Notes: generated by a model not told the origin, from the letters alone. A stretch of DNA of 64,000 nucleotides from Ariolimax columbianus (GCA_036924085.1 JAVGWX010000004.1:38600293-38664292), one strand, 5' to 3'; counted from the stretch's first letter, positions 29,627 through 44,700 are shown. Made by a program: numbers and translations.

Positions 29627-32516
29627 AGACATTCATTGTTGGTGTGATTTGTTAGATGTCTTAATAGAGACATTCATTGTTGGTGTGATTTGTTAGATGT
29701 TTTAATAGAGACATTCATTGTTGGTGTGATTTGTTAGATGTTTTAATAGAGACATTCATTGTTGGTGTGATTTGTTAGATGTTTTAATAGAGACATTCAT
29801 TGTTGGTGTGATTTGTTAGATGTTTTAATAGAGACATTCATTGTTGGTGTGATTTGTTAGATGTTTTAATAGAGACATTCATTGTTGGTGTGATTTGTTA
29901 GATGTTTTAATAGAGACATTCATTGTTGGTGTGATTTGTTAGATGTTTTAATAGAGACATTCATTGTTGGTGTGATTTGTTAGATGTTTTAATAGAGACA
30001 TTCATTGTTGGTGTGATTTGTTAGATGTTTTAATAGAGACATTCATTGTTGGTGTGATTTGTTAGATGTTTTAATAGAGACATTCATTGTTGGTGTGATT
30101 TGTTAGATGTTTTAATAGAGACATTCATTGTTGGTGTGATTTGTTAGATGTTTTAATAGAGACATTCATTGTTGGTGTGATTTGTTAGATGTTTTAATAG
30201 AGACATTCATTGTTGGTGTGATATGTTAGATGTTTTAATAGAGACATTCATTGTTGGTGTGATTTGTTAGATGTTTTAATAGAGACATTCATTGTTGGTG
30301 TGATTTGTTAGATGTTTTAATAGAGACATTCATTGTTGGTGTGATTTGTTAGATGTTTTAATAGAGACATTCATTGTTGGTGTGATTTGTTAGATGTTTT
30401 AATAGAGACATTCATTGTTGGTGTGATTTGTTAGATGTTTTAATAGAGACATTCATTGTTGGTGTGATTTGTTAGATGTTTTAATAGAGACATTCATTGT
30501 TGGTGTGATTTGTTAGATGTTTTAATAGAGACATTCATTGTTGGTGTGATTTGTTAGATGTTTTAATAGAGACATTCATTGTTGGTGTGATTTGTTAGAT
30601 GTTTTAATAGAGACATTCATTGTTGGTGTGATTTGTTAGATGTTTTAATAGAGACATTCATTGTTGGTGTGATTTGTTAGATGTTTTAATAGAGACATTC
30701 ATTGTTGGTGTGATTTGTTAGATGTTTTAATAGAGACATTCATTGTTGGTGTGATTTGTTAGATGTTTTAATAGAGACATTCATTGTTGGTGTGATTTGT
30801 TAGATGTTTTAATAGAGACATTCATTGTTGGTGTGATTTGTTAGATGTTTTAATAGAGACATTCATTGTTGGTGTGATTTGTTAGATGTTTTAATAGAGA
30901 CATTCATTGTTGGTGTGATTTGTTAGATGTTTTAATAGAGACATTCATTGTTGGTGTGATTTGTTAGATGTTTTAATAGAGACATTCATTGTTGGTGTGA
31001 TTTGTTAGATGTTTTAATAGAGACATTCATTGTTGGTGTGATTTGTTAGATGTTTTAATAGAGACATTCATTGTTGGTGTGATTTGTTAGATGTTTTAAT
31101 AGAGACATTCATTGTTGGTGTGATTTGTTAGATGTTTTAATAGAGACATTCATTGTTGGTGTGATTTGTTAGATGTTTTAATAGAGACATCCATTGTTGG
31201 TGTGATTTGTTAGATGTTTTAATAGAGACATCCATTGTTGGTGTGATTTGTTAGATGTTTTAATAGAGACATCCATTGTTGGTGTGATTTGTTAGATGTT
31301 TTAATAGAGACATTCATTGTTGGTGTGATTTGTTAGATGTTTTAATAGAGACATTCATTGTTGGTGTGATTTGTTAGATGTTTTAATAGAGACATTCATT
31401 GTTGGTGTGATTTGTTAGATGTTTTAATAGAGACATTCATTGTTGGTGTGATTTGTTAGATGTTTTAATAGAGACATTCATTGTTGGTGTGATTTGTTAG
31501 ATGTTTTAATAGAGACATTCATTGTTGGTGTGATTTGTTAGATGTTTTAATAGAGACATTCATTGTTGGTGTGATTTGTTAGATGTTTTAATAGAGACAT
31601 TCATTGTTGGTGTGATTTGTTAGATGTTTTAATAGAGACATTCATTGTTGGTGTGATTTGTTAGATGTTTTAATAGAGACATTCATTGTTGGTGTGATTT
31701 GTTAGATGTTTTAATAGAGACATTCATTGTTGGTGTGATTTGTTAGATGTTTTAATAGAGACATTCATTGTTGGTGTGATTTGTTAGATGTTTTAATAGA
31801 GACATTCATTGTTGGTGTGATTTGTTAGATGTTTTAATAGAGACATTCATTGTTGGTGTGATTTGTTAGATGTTTTAATAGAGACATTCATTGTTGGTGT
31901 GATTTGTTAGATGTTTTAATAGAGACATTCATTGTTTGTGTGATTTGTTAGATGTTTTAATAGAGACATTCATTGTTGGTTTGATTTGTTAGATGTTTTA
32001 ATAGAGACATCCATTGTTGGTGTGATTTGTTAGATGTTTTAATAGAGACATCCATTGTTGGTGTGATTTGTTAGATGTTTTAATAGAGACATTCATTGTT
32101 GGTGTGATTTGTTAGATGTTTTAATAGAGACATTCATTGTTGGTGTGATTTGTTAGATGTTTTAATAGAGACATTCATTGTTGGTGTGATTTGTTAGATG
32201 TTTTAATAGAGACATTCATTGTTGGTGTGATTTGTTAGATGTTTTAATAGAGACATTCATTGTTGGTGTGATTTGTTAGATGTTTTAATAGAGACATTCA
32301 TTGTTGGTGTGATTTGTTAGATGTTTTAATAGAGACATTCATTGTTGGTGTGATTTGTTAGATGTTTTAATAGAGACATTCATTGTTGGTGTGATTTGTT
32401 AGCTGTTTTAATAGAGACATTCATTGTTGGTGTGATTTGTTAGATGTTTTAATAGAGACATTCATTGTTGGTGTGATTTGTTAGATGTTTTAATAGAGAT
32501 ATTCATTATTGGTGTT
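29627..32516 (+). repeat. 41-bp satellite-like array, about 70 copies
   Basis: About 2.9 kb of near-identical 41-bp units. Each contains AGACATTCATTGTTGGTGTG followed by a half with TTTGTTAGATG. Most adjacent units are identical. Rare variants are grouped: CATCCATTG in three consecutive units (31191, 31232, 31273) and in two (32011, 32052), the groups lying 18 units apart. Single variants occur near 30223, 31936, 31981 and 32402. All six frames are closed by stops, so it is non-coding. The flanks show no terminal repeats. Confidence 0.97.
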
Positions 32517-33199
32517 TTGATTCTTGTCCTTGACAAAGACATTGTGACCGAAGCGTAGGTTTAGTTTTGTTTCGGTTTCTATGCGATAACTGAGCCATAC
32601 TAGTTTACACTCTTCCAGTTCCATTCAAACAGAAATTTCGTATTTCGGAATTAGATAGATTGAGTTGACATTTTAAATAATACAGTCCTCTTCCCCTTTG
32701 TTGTTCGTCCTTAAACAGGCGTTCTGTTACATTGTGTCCTTTGTTTTTACAGTACTTCTGTAATAACTGCGCCTTTCGACCAGACGCATCATGTTAGTAC
32801 GGATATTTTGTAAACCGGGTTTGGCTTTCCTCTGCAGCACCTATTCTCCCAGCCAAGCTGTACGAATACATGTTTCCAGTGCCGCCACTGGAACTAGGAT
32901 AAAGTCTTGTAGAGCTCTAGTTTGCAAGCAGTCAGAGTCGATGACTGTTGTCCACTTATTCACTGCGTCCCACATTCTTCTGTACATTCGAAATATCCAT
33001 TTTCCAAGCGCTCTTGAGGTTCGCATTCTCAATTTATGTGTTTCATCTGTAATGGCAGGTTTGGCATCGGTTGATACTTTGTTTCCTGTATAGTTTAGCG
33101 CATCACTTAACGTGTCAATGGCTGCAATACAACAGAAACATCTATCAACTTTTTTGTTGTTGAAATCTGAACAAGAACGAAGCACTGAGTATAATGTTT
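32517..33199. other. Mostly unassigned, with a short family C remnant
   Basis: About 32765-32845 (GCGCCTTTCGACCAGACGCATC then ACCGGGTTTGGCTTTCC) resembles the middle of SINE-like family C (GCACCTTTCGGTCCAACACATC, ACCGGATTAGCATTCCC). A 100-codon plus frame and a 114-codon minus frame overlap it and have no recognisable domain. Confidence 0.45.
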
Positions 33200-34130
33200 T
33201 TTGTTATTCTTCACAAATATGGTTTTGTTTCTTCACAAATATATTGTCCTTCTTCATAAATATTTTTTCCTTTATTCACAAAATGTGCTGTCTTTCTTCA
33301 CATATGCTTTGTTTTAAAAAAAGTAACGTTTTTGTTTTTCTTCGGAAATGTGTTTGTTATTCAAAAATGTATTTTTGTTTTTCTTCACAAATATGTTTTT
33401 GAATTTCTTCATAAATATATTGTTGTGTTTTTACATAAATGTTTTTGCGTTTATTCACAATTACGTTTGTGTATTTTTCACACATTTTTGGTGTGTTTCT
33501 TTCTTCACAAAAGTCTTTTTGTCGCTCTTCACCAATGCCTTTTTGCCTCTGTTCATAAATATCTTTTTTCCACTCATTGCAAATATCTTTTTATCACTCT
33601 TCACAAATACATATTTGTCATTTTCAACATATAGGAGTTTGTGTTCTTCACAAATACTTGTTGTGTCCTTTCTTCATAAATTTGTTTTTGTGTTTCTTCA
33701 CAAATGTGTTTTTGTTTATCTTTAAAAATGTGTTTCTTTTTATTCACAAATTTGTTGTTGTCTTTCTTCACAAATATGTTTTTGTCTCTCTTCCGCATAT
33801 ATCTTTTTGTTACTAGTCACAAATATCCTTTTGTCACTGTCCACAAATGTATTTTTGTTACTCTTCCCAAATATCTTTTTGTTACTCTTCACAAATATCT
33901 TTTTGTTAGTCTTCACAAATATCTTTGTGTTACTCTTCCCAAAAAATATTTTTGTTACTCTTCACAAATATCTTTTTGTTACTCTTCACAAATATCTTTT
34001 TCTTACTCTTCACAAATATCGTTTTGTTACTTTTCACAAATATCGTTTTGTTACTTTTCACAAATATCTTTTTCTTACTCTTCACAAATATCGTTTTGTT
34101 ACTCTTCACAAATATCTTTTTGGCAATCTC
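33200..34130 (+). repeat. Degenerate AT-rich tandem array, period 24 bp at its 3' end
   Basis: CTTCACAAATAT recurs throughout. At 33961-34110 the spacing is exactly 24 bp, while upstream it is irregular (about 29-33 bp) and diverged, so the 3' part is youngest. Frames such as LFTNIFLL repeats (up to 172 codons) come from the repeat. Confidence 0.85.
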
Positions 34131-34560
34131 ATCCACTATATATTAGCATTCTCCATAAGTACGTTTTTACTGTGAGGACTCTTTGCCAAAGTTTTGCACA
34201 CAAGCAAGCACACACAATATAAATCTGTTAGCGGCTCCTCTGTTGACTGTTTACTTTGCACTCACCATTCTTCGCTACCTGCGTCTCCTGCCAACGTAAT
34301 GAGGTGTTGCGGTTCTATGACCTGGGAAAAGGAATGTTCCATCCAGCCAATATATCTGGCTACTGCTATCACTGAGAGCCAAGATATGTAAGGCTTCTGT
34401 CATTATCCGTTTTTCTAAAACATGTGACGCCTTTTGAATTTTTACAAATGGAGATATTGACTGTTAAATTATGTTTTGTGTAGCTTATCTTATGATTAAG
34501 GGCATTGATCCACCGGTTAATCGATAATTATGTTTATCGCCATGTCTAAATATCAGTATG
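34131..34560. other. Unassigned stretch
   Basis: Nothing supported. Confidence 0.4.
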
Positions 34561-35760
<1,200 letters not shown>

Positions 35761-36149
35761 CTTGTCCTGTCCTAACGTGTCTTATTTTGTCCTATCGTGT
35801 TTTGTCATTTCTGTCACATCCCGTCCGTCTCTGTCTACCTGTCTGTCTGCCCGCCTGTTTGTTATAACATTTGAAACATAATTCCTCTTTTCGAACAAAA
35901 TAACAGCAGCCCAAACTCGCGTTGAAAGACACCCCAAGCCATAGATAAGCTGCGACATCAAATACAATTCAAGGCTTTTATAAAACAAATAATAATTTGT
36001 TGAAAGGTAAGGCATTCATGCTTGGCGCTCAGTAAGTAAATAGAAGTGTTGGCTGGCACAGACAAGTGGGCTAGTTGCGATTTTTTACACCGCGAGTCAT
36101 TTTTCTTTTTTTAAGCACCACAATCGCTGATCTCTCTTTCTCTTACGTT
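35761..36149. other. Unassigned stretch
   Basis: CTGTC-rich decay of the array to about 35865, then unique AT-rich DNA. Confidence 0.5.
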
Positions 36150-36290
36150 CTCTCACACACACACCAACAAAAATAAAGAAACGTAATAAATATTCACTTA
36201 CATATACACAGAAACGCACACGTACGCGCGGACCCACACATCACACACACACACAACACGCATCCCATACACTCACACACAAACCAACCC
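36150..36290 (+). repeat. (CA)n-rich low-complexity tract
   Basis: Interrupted CACACA and ACGC runs. Confidence 0.85.
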
Positions 36291-37330
36291 ACTCATCTCC
36301 AGCAAATGTAAGTCAGTCCTGATGTTATCGATTTGATGCTGACCAACGAGTCATCTACTATGGTGACCTACATCTGTCTCAAAGTCACCCATTCCATGAT
36401 TGACGTTTTCCTTTCGCTTTGCCCGATAATATTTACTTTCATTAACAAATGTCTATTAGTACATGTTTAATCGAGATGTCCATTATCTGCTGACCCATTC
36501 GCTTGTCTTCCATCTTAGAGAGTAGAGATGTTCTGTTCTTATTCTGTGTCTTATATTGTCTACATAATTTGGTTAACCGGCACCATGCACATCCCTTCCA
36601 AAATCGATTAGTTAGATATACACAGGAGTCAACAGGGCTGCTCGCCTACCGGGTACTGATAGCACTCGCGAAAGTATTACTATTGCGACTTTGAGGCTAT
36701 AACTTATTTTCTTATAGTGTCTCAACCTAGTTGCGATAGGTTACAGTGCTACTCCCCTACCAGGCTCCGGTATAGAAGTTAATGTGCCTCGTATAGTTCT
36801 TTTCGTCTGTTTGTTTCATAAGACGGAGTTAGTTGTGTCTGGTTTTGCTCCATACGCCCAGTGTACCTGATTTCAGCACTCATTTTTAATGGGTTAAAAC
36901 CCCTTAGGTTTTTTAAAAAAGCCTATTACAGTCAATGAGGGTGACACCATCAGACAGTTTGTGTCTTGATGACGTAACTTCCGCTGCATATGGGTTATAG
37001 TGAGGAAGAAACTACGCTGGTCATCAACCTCACTTTCTGGTCCCGAACTACCTTGGGCCAGTGGCAGGACATACGTCAAGACGACTGGAGATAATTCAGG
37101 ATGCAGGCACTCTGGTCCCACCTCCTTTCAGACCAAGGGTCGCTTGAAGTCTGGGATGTTTCCGTTCATCGCTTTAAAATGCGAGCGCGTTACCTCTCGG
37201 CCACAGCTAAAGGTAAGACCTTTCTTGTTCATGAATCCCAGCGTATACAAGTTTGGTTGTGGGCCGTGCCACTAACCACTCAGCTAGTCCGCCCTCCTGT
37301 GTGCGCCATATTATCCCTAGAGCTAAGGAG
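36291..37330. other. Unassigned, possible decayed SINE head on the minus strand
   Basis: Near 37266-37287, the reverse complement reads GGCGGACTAGCTGAGTGG, close to a tRNA A-box context; the B box is not clear. Short frames have no motif. Confidence 0.35.
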
Positions 37331-37560
37331 CTAAGAGTAATCAGGGTCAGGTGAAACACATTTATCAAGATCCTACATTATGTCCTCGTTTGTGCCTCTA
37401 GAAACAGGATGTGTTCCAGCAGTCTGGCCAAGGAACTGGAGATCGGAACTGCAATCCATAGAGTGCGGAGCTTACTGAGACGTCTTTCATTGAACTACAA
37501 CAAGGAGGATATCAGATTACCTTCTAAAGTTACGCCTCGGGATGTCGAAGACGTTTTAGG
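37331..37560 (+). mobile_element. Dispersed repeat, copy 1 of a pair
   Basis: Shares CAGGGTCAGGTGAAA, AGAAACAGGAT, GCAGTCTGG, TTACTGAG and TACGCCTCGGGATGT-like segments in order with 40330-40520. A short GGTCAGGGTCTGGTGAAACA at about 54164-54186 may be a third remnant. Non-coding; class unknown. Confidence 0.5.
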
Positions 37561-37644
37561 TGGTTTTATTCTTTGGTAGTATATAATTTCTTTAACATCT
37601 CTTTCAAATCAGCTCCATTAATCACTGATTGATTGACTGACTAT

Positions 37645-37925
37645 CTCGCACCTTCACTCACTCACTCACTTATTCACTCAGTCACTCACTCACTCACTCG
37701 CCCGCTAGCTCGGTCACTCACTCCCTCACTAACTAATTAACTAACTAACTCACTCACTCACTCACTCCCTCACTCACTTATTTTCCTTTTTTCATTCAAT
37801 AGCTTACTCACTCATTCACTCTCTTACTCACTCACTTAGTCACTTACTCACTCACTCATCCACTTTTTTATTCAATAATTCACTCACATTTTCATTCACT
37901 TACTCACTCACTCACTCCTTCACAT
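37645..37925 (+). repeat. (CACT)n microsatellite, interrupted
   Basis: CACTCACTCACT with TTATT, AGCT and AACTAACTAA interruptions. Confidence 0.9.
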
Positions 37926-38487
37926 ACTAAATCTTACTTTCTTATTGTCATACTTCCTCACGGTTGTGGTTTCTTCACCTACTCCCATTTCCTACATACC
38001 CAGTTTTTCTTTCCATCCCTCTTTATCTTCATCCCCTGCTGTTTCAGCCATGCCACCCAGAATTAATAGCACTAGCCTCTGGGACAGCTGACTCATCGTA
38101 TACTGTCTTACCCCTCCTGGATATACGCAAGCTGCTCTTGTGCAATGACGTCACAAAGGAGTGGTTTTTCTTAATGCCATACCTGTCTGGAAGTATGCAC
38201 TCTCTCACTCCAGCTATCACTACTGGGTGTATTCAATTGACGAGCTCCGTGGGAATGATTTAAACACTAATTATAATAATGGTATAGGCGGCTAAGGCCT
38301 TCTCATTGTGCGGCGACTGCTTTGGCCTGCGGCCTCTATTCCTCAGGTTTGTAAATACCCCCGGTGGATATGACCCAAGGGCTCCAAGATGACTGTCTGT
38401 GGTTTAATGTGGCGTTTCTTCACAAAAAATGATTTTTAAAACTTTCAACCAACATCATAGCTAAAAGAAAGATAAAACATTGAACTT
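37926..38487. other. Unassigned stretch
   Basis: A 99-codon plus frame (37964-38263) shows no recognisable domain. Nothing else seen. Confidence 0.4.
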
Positions 38488-38840
38488 ACACCAACAACAA
38501 CAACAACAACAAAAACAACAACAACAACAGCAAGAATCTCAAGTAAAATAATCTTTGAACAAACAAAATAAAACAATCAAAAGAAAGATGACCACTCAAC
38601 ATTTAACAACAAGAACAACTCAAGAAGTAAATTAACTTTCAATAATAACAAAAACAACAACAATACAAAAAGTAAGATAAACTTTCAACTAACAATAACA
38701 GCCAAATGTAAGAAGATAAAGCTTCAACTAACAACAACCAAATGTAAGAAAATCTTTAATTAACAACAACCAAATGTAAGATAAACATTAATTAACAACA
38801 ACCAAATGTAAGATAAACCTTAATCAATAACAACAAACAG
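38488..38840 (+). repeat. (CAA)n followed by about 32-bp degenerate repeats
   Basis: A pure CAA stretch at 38488-38530, then units around CCAAATGTAAGATAAAC at 38703, 38739, 38771 and 38803. Spacing is 36 bp, then 32 bp. Confidence 0.85.
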
Positions 38841-39412
38841 ACAAATATTCAGCTTAACAGTACTTGTTTATGCTTTTATCAACTTCTGACCGTAAATACC
38901 GCCGCTACTGTCACTAGAATTACTTGTTGGATATTTATTATGACTAAATCCTGCCCTAAACTATTTAGATAAACTGAAGAGATCGGGGGAAGCCCCGGCA
39001 AGCCAGCCTCCTTAGATTGGTTGTACGATCTGTGGCAAGGACTCACTCGTGGATCAGGCTTTACAGCCATAGGAGACTGTCGAAATACTAGAGACAAGCG
39101 CTGGATAAAACTGACAGTGTCCCACGCACATGGTCTACGAAGACCAAGACGCCAATAATGAAGATGATATCATGTATCTTCCATTCCAGTTACTGCCTTG
39201 TTTATAACCTAGTTTTTGCTTATTTACATCCCTGCCAGTACGTAGGCCTCGCTGGGAAGGGACGAATATCACAACTGAACAGAATCTGAACAAATAAAAC
39301 TAGTCTAATAGTGGACACTGCCGTCCGGGGTGAAGTGTTGGAGACCATTGTAAAGGTAATTGGCTTTTATTTCAACTCCTCGCCGCTGTCTTGTCTTCCT
39401 TCAGTGTAAGAT
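38841..39412. other. Unassigned stretch
   Basis: Nothing supported. Confidence 0.4.
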
Positions 39413-39660
39413 AGAGGACTGAGTGGTCTCGAGGTAAGACGTCGCCTCGGGTGCTGGTGGCCGTAGGTTCAAATCACGGTGGAGACCGGCATTTTTTCAC
39501 GTGGACTTTTTGGTATTTTCCCGGATCTCTGGATAGTAGAGATCGGACGCCCGTGTCATTGTCGCGCACGTTAAAAATCCCTCAGTAGTTGGAAATCGAA
39601 AAGAGTAGGCTTAACGGCCGCTGCCCCGGCAACATTAAAAATTATCTTAAAAATCTAGCA
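39413..39660 (+). mobile_element. tRNA-derived SINE (GAGACC family), plus copy
   Basis: The tRNA-like head has AGTGGTCTCGAGG (A-box region, about 39423) and GGTTCAAATCACG (B box, 39466-39478). The body contains GGTGGAGACC, TTTTTCACGTGGA, GATCTCTGGATAG, CGCACGTTAAAAATCCC and TCGAAAAGAGTAGGCTTAAC. Minus-strand copies of the same family lie at 52905-53125 and 61061-61285. Transcription by RNA polymerase III is expected for an intact member. Confidence 0.85.
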
Positions 39661-40329
39661 AATCTATTACGTCATTCTTGCCAGTGCTACGGAGTTCGAG
39701 CATTGTGCTGAGATTATTAAAAAAAAATAGAGAGAAGAGCAAAGCACTTATGGGTTAATCCGTGTGCATGATGTTGTATCTTCGACTAAACTAAATGGGT
39801 ACACTTGAGTGTGTTGTGACCGGGAAGCGAACATAACCATCTGCTCTACGAGACAACCGTTCTAACCGCTCAACTACTGCAAGGTATATACATGTAATAA
39901 AATGCAACCAAGAACGGTTCTCCTTGGCACAGGGAACTTCGCTTTCTACTCCCTCCGTGCTGATCGTTTTTCTTTTTCTATTTGTCTTTCCATCATCTTA
40001 ATGTGCTGTTGTAGGTAAGGTGTAGTAGCGCGTGATTTACGGGATGAGGTTGCTAACAGCATGGGCAACCAATTCACGACATTGTAAACACTTTCTAGAA
40101 AATACATTTTGTGATACTTTTTTCAGTTGTTTTTCTGCTAACTAGTTTGATTTTTCAGGCGATATAAATTACAAAAAATGGAATCGTCCAATGGACTTCA
40201 AATTGTAAGACCCGATTGTCTCTCATTGTACGCTCCAGATTACAAGGCTGTAGATTAAAACAAAACACTTCTCTAAGTTAGAAATACCAAGGTAGCAAGA
40301 GAGGCACTGGGTCATCGTGCCTTAGTATA
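39661..40329. other. Mostly unassigned, with a tRNA-like head on the minus strand
   Basis: 39833-39890 reversed reads TAGTTGAGCGGTTAGAACGG (A-box-like), then 30 bp later TGTTCGCTTCCCGG (B-box-like), so a SINE head or tRNA relic is likely. The remaining sequence shows no motif. Confidence 0.45.
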
Positions 40330-40520
40330 ATGAGAAGTCGTGACTCAGGGTCAGGGTCAGGTGAAAGACTAACTCAGTTCTTAGAAACAGGATAGGCCAA
40401 AGCAGTCTGGTCAATGAGGTGTGGATCAACACTAGAGTCCCAAAAATAGTGAGTTTACTGAGGATCTTTGAATTTCACCACAGCCAGGAGGTCCGTGGTC
40501 TACCTTCTTAGTTATGCGTC
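40330..40520 (+). mobile_element. Dispersed repeat, copy 2 of a pair
   Basis: Colinear with 37331-37560 (see that entry) with moderate divergence. No coding content. Confidence 0.5.
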
Positions 40521-40609
40521 GAGATGTAAGAAAAGCCACTGTAACCCATCTCTAAAGAGGGCCAGGAAGAGTTTAATTAACTCATAAAGACGGTTACCAG
40601 TTTTCCTTA

Positions 40610-40855
40610 TTTAATTACTTAGCCGCTCCGCTTCTATACTGAAGTGTAGAGGCTTCTACCTTACTTACTTAGTCACTTCTCTTGGATACTGAAGGGTAGA
40701 GTCTTCTAGCTTACTTAGTCTATTCTCGTGTATCCCTTAAGTGTAGTAGCTTCTACCTTACTTACTTAGGGCTCCTCTTTTATCCTAGTGTTTGGTCTTC
40801 TACCGTACTTACTTAGTCCCTTCTCTTCTACTCTGAAGTGAAGAGGATTGCCAAA
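40610..40855 (+). repeat. About 60-bp degenerate tandem repeat, 4 copies
   Basis: CTTCTACCTTACTTACTTAG recurs at roughly 40650, 40750 and 40800 with variants in between. Units contain TCTTCTATACTGAAGTGTAG-like segments. Confidence 0.75.
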
Positions 40856-41480
40856 GAGTTCGTCAGATTGTTCTATCTGCCGTAGACCTCCTTGTCTGGT
40901 TTTGTTCCAATCCTCAGTATCGTGCGGACTTCCGTAAGTTGTCTTCCCAGAGTACTTTAGGACATCCTGTGTTCTTGATCCCTACCGATTAGCCTCCTTT
41001 GATTGCCTCGGTATGCTGTCCTCTCTCATGCTACATACATGGCCAGACTGCTCCAGTTGGGACTGCTTCAGTTGGGCATGCAGAGGTTAGGCTTTGAGAT
41101 CTTGACGTTCTGTCTGGTTCAGGATCTTGTTTCTTCTTGTCACTTAGACCACATTAAGTACCTCATGTCTTAGGATTGCAGCTGGTTTCTTTGGGCTATG
41201 TTCATTGCCCACGAAACAAATCCGTATGTCAGGACAGGCACATATGTGGACTGGTATTCGTCCATGCTTATTTCCTTACTTATTTCTCATTTGCAGATGC
41301 ACTCTGTTTATTGCACGGAAAAGTCTTCTAGTTGCTGTCTTCGTTTGGCAAACTTTTTTTTAATGCACCCGTTACGGTTAATTACTGCTCTAAGATGTTT
41401 GAATTGGCTGACCTGTCCCAGTGACTGTTTTACCAAGGTTATGTGATGTTTCTTCTCATCTCTCGCGATCACCATGGTGT
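40856..41480 (-). pseudogene. LINE RT C-terminal remnant
   Basis: Minus-strand sense in several frames: VSQFKHLRAVINRNGCIKKK (compare the F-x-YLG...I block), YVPVLTYGFVSWAMNIAQRN followed by a block matching Q-x-x-DMRYL (like LTYGSETW...EMRFLR), and near the end TVRTILRIGTKPD. The match order and orientation fit a non-LTR RT C-terminus. No catalytic motif and no useful open frame remain. Confidence 0.7.
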
Positions 41481-41603
41481 TTTTTTTTTTTTAATGAGCA
41501 ACAGGTAGATATCTCTCCTTTCCAAATTTTCTTTTTAGACTTGCAAGTTGGTCCGGAGATGTGATTCGACTTTATGATTAGATCCATGCCATCTGCAAAT
41601 ACT

Positions 41604-42700
<1,097 letters not shown>

Positions 42701-42739
42701 ATATTCTTTGGCCTTCATCTTGAAAAGGATGTTGTTACG

Positions 42740-42850
42740 ATGTGTGGTAGTTTACTGCGATGCTGCAATATTTGCGCCTTTATAACCTGACACATCTGCT
42801 TTCAGCACGGCATTTTGAAAAATCAGATTTGCTTTCCTGAAAAATTCAGA
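42740..42850 (+). mobile_element. SINE-like family C, truncated copy
   Basis: GCGATGCTGCAATATTTGCG, then ACACATCTGCTTTCAGCA and GATTTGCTTTCCT parallel the middle of the copies at 25.1 and 50.6 kb. Confidence 0.55.
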
Positions 42851-43404
42851 TCAAATGTTCTAGTCTCCATTACCTCATGTGTTACAAGGTTATCTTCTGA
42901 TGTGCTACTTATCCCGCCCCCGCCCCCCCCCCCCCTTTGTTTTACACGAATTCACCGTTAACGATCGGTAGAGTGGAAGCTAGAACGCTTCCATTCCGTC
43001 GAAAGGTACCCAGTTAAACCTCGGTCTCTACAGATTCCAGTCTACCCAGCTGCAAATCAACTCCTGATACGCAGTTAGATAAAGCAAGGCTGTGGGCAAG
43101 GGGACTGGTAACCCTACCAAATACACGCTGTGACCAAATACAATGAGATCTCCAACAATTCATCTCCAGCGAATGAGTTTGCTATGGTACTACCTTTGCC
43201 TTTTTAGATTTAATGGGTCATCAATGAGAAGTACTCCAGCTGTTTTTATCTTGTTTGTATTAAAGAGATCAGATCTGTGCCGTATAATCTTCTTCTTATC
43301 ATATATTTATATTCATCAACAGCCGGATCATAGATTATTTTTTGTGAACTAGTGTTTTGTTATTTTGTTATGTTGTCTGTGAGGTGTTTTTCTAACGAGA
43401 CGTG
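42851..43404. other. Unassigned stretch with poly-C tract
   Basis: A C-rich run at 42915-42935. A 69-codon frame (43143-43352) has no motif. Confidence 0.45.
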
Positions 43405-43800
43405 GGTCTTTCAACGACACACCGATCTTGTCAGCCATGTGTTGTTGCTAGTGCGACGTTTTAACAGCGATACAGGGCCCCTCACAACAACACGCCAATC
43501 TAACCAGTACTGTGTTATGTCTGGTGGTGTGTTTTAAAATTGATATAGTATCCCTTACAACAACACGCCAATCTAACCAGTACTGTGTTATGTCTGGTGG
43601 TGTGTTTTAAAATTGATATAGTATCCCTTACAACAACACGCCAATCTAACCAGTACTGTTTTATGTCTGGTGGTGTGTTTTAAAATTGAAATAGTATCCC
43701 TTACAACAATACAGCGATCTTGCCAGCATGCTTCGTAGCTAGGGATGTGGTTTAACAACGATACAATGCCCCTTACAACAATACAACGATCTAGCCAGTA
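43405..43800 (+). repeat. 73-bp minisatellite, 3 clean plus about 2-3 diverged copies
   Basis: ACAACAACACGCCAATCTAA starts at 43484, 43557 and 43630 (73-bp period, near identical). Flanking units at about 43405-43480 and 43700-43800 share CGATCT..CCAG and TTTAACAACGATACA-type sequence but are diverged. The centre is therefore the recently expanded part. Confidence 0.9.
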
Positions 43801-44700
43801 ATGAGATTAGATATTTATCATGCAAAGTCAGGACGAGTAAATTCCCCCTTTTGTTTGTAACTATGACAATGATTACTCTGGACATTTCCAATACTTCTAG
43901 CTAGAAATGTTACACCTGTAGTAAACTGGCAGAACATCACGCGATTATGTAATTGGACCGTTTTCTACATTCCTTGAGTATAACGAATCCAACGTAATAC
44001 AAAACTTGAACCGTGTATCTGTCCCAGAGAAGCGCCAGACCCTTGGAGACTAATCAAAAAGGGTCTTGTATCACGTTATGAGAAGCAGCGAATACTGACC
44101 CTGCTGCTTTTCTTACATTATCAACGCAGATACTGTATACTTTAGCGAGCACTGATCCAGTGCGGTATTAACCACGATGTCTGACACAGAAAGCAATCAA
44201 TCGTCCAGACTGGAGTAGCACTATTACGGAGGGTGTTCATTGACACGAGGTATCAAGAATAAATGATGCTATCCAGAGACGATCGCTCCGCAAGTCAGAA
44301 ACCCTTCTTCAACTCTGTTTCATGTACTTAGTGCAACATACAATTCAGGACTCCGATTGGCCTATTTAGCCAGCTTCGAGCTATGCGAACAGTGAATGTT
44401 GACAAAGTGGTCCTCATCGATTATGATGGACCGTATCTACCCATTTATACCTCAGGTGATTCTGTCTGGATTGTTGAATGGATAAGAGTATGTGATTTCT
44501 TTTATTTTAGATACTGCTTTGCAGATAATATTCAGGTTTACAAACTATATTATATAAACATTTTTGTATAGCGTTTATTCCTATTGCTGCGGCCCGCAAT
44601 AAAAATGTACAGGTCTGAGAAATGTAGGTCGACTGTCACTGCATCTGTCAGGTACTTTGCGGGATGTGGCAATATTGTACCACCTATAGGAAAAAGACTT
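43801..44700. other. Unassigned stretch
   Basis: No recognisable protein in the 62- to 66-codon frames; no element ends seen. Confidence 0.4.

Noticed and set aside
29627..32516. CRISPR-like array
   Set aside because: There are no variable spacers; the full 41-bp unit is repeated, and the surrounding DNA is clearly animal.
33200..34222. Phe/Leu-rich membrane protein frames (125, 172, 122 codons)
   Set aside because: They follow the degenerate CTTCACAAATAT repeat and change frame with it; the hydrophobicity comes from T-rich codons.
37964..38263. 99-codon plus frame as a host gene
   Set aside because: No recognisable domain, no splice context and no codon-use argument; it sits in repeat-rich DNA.
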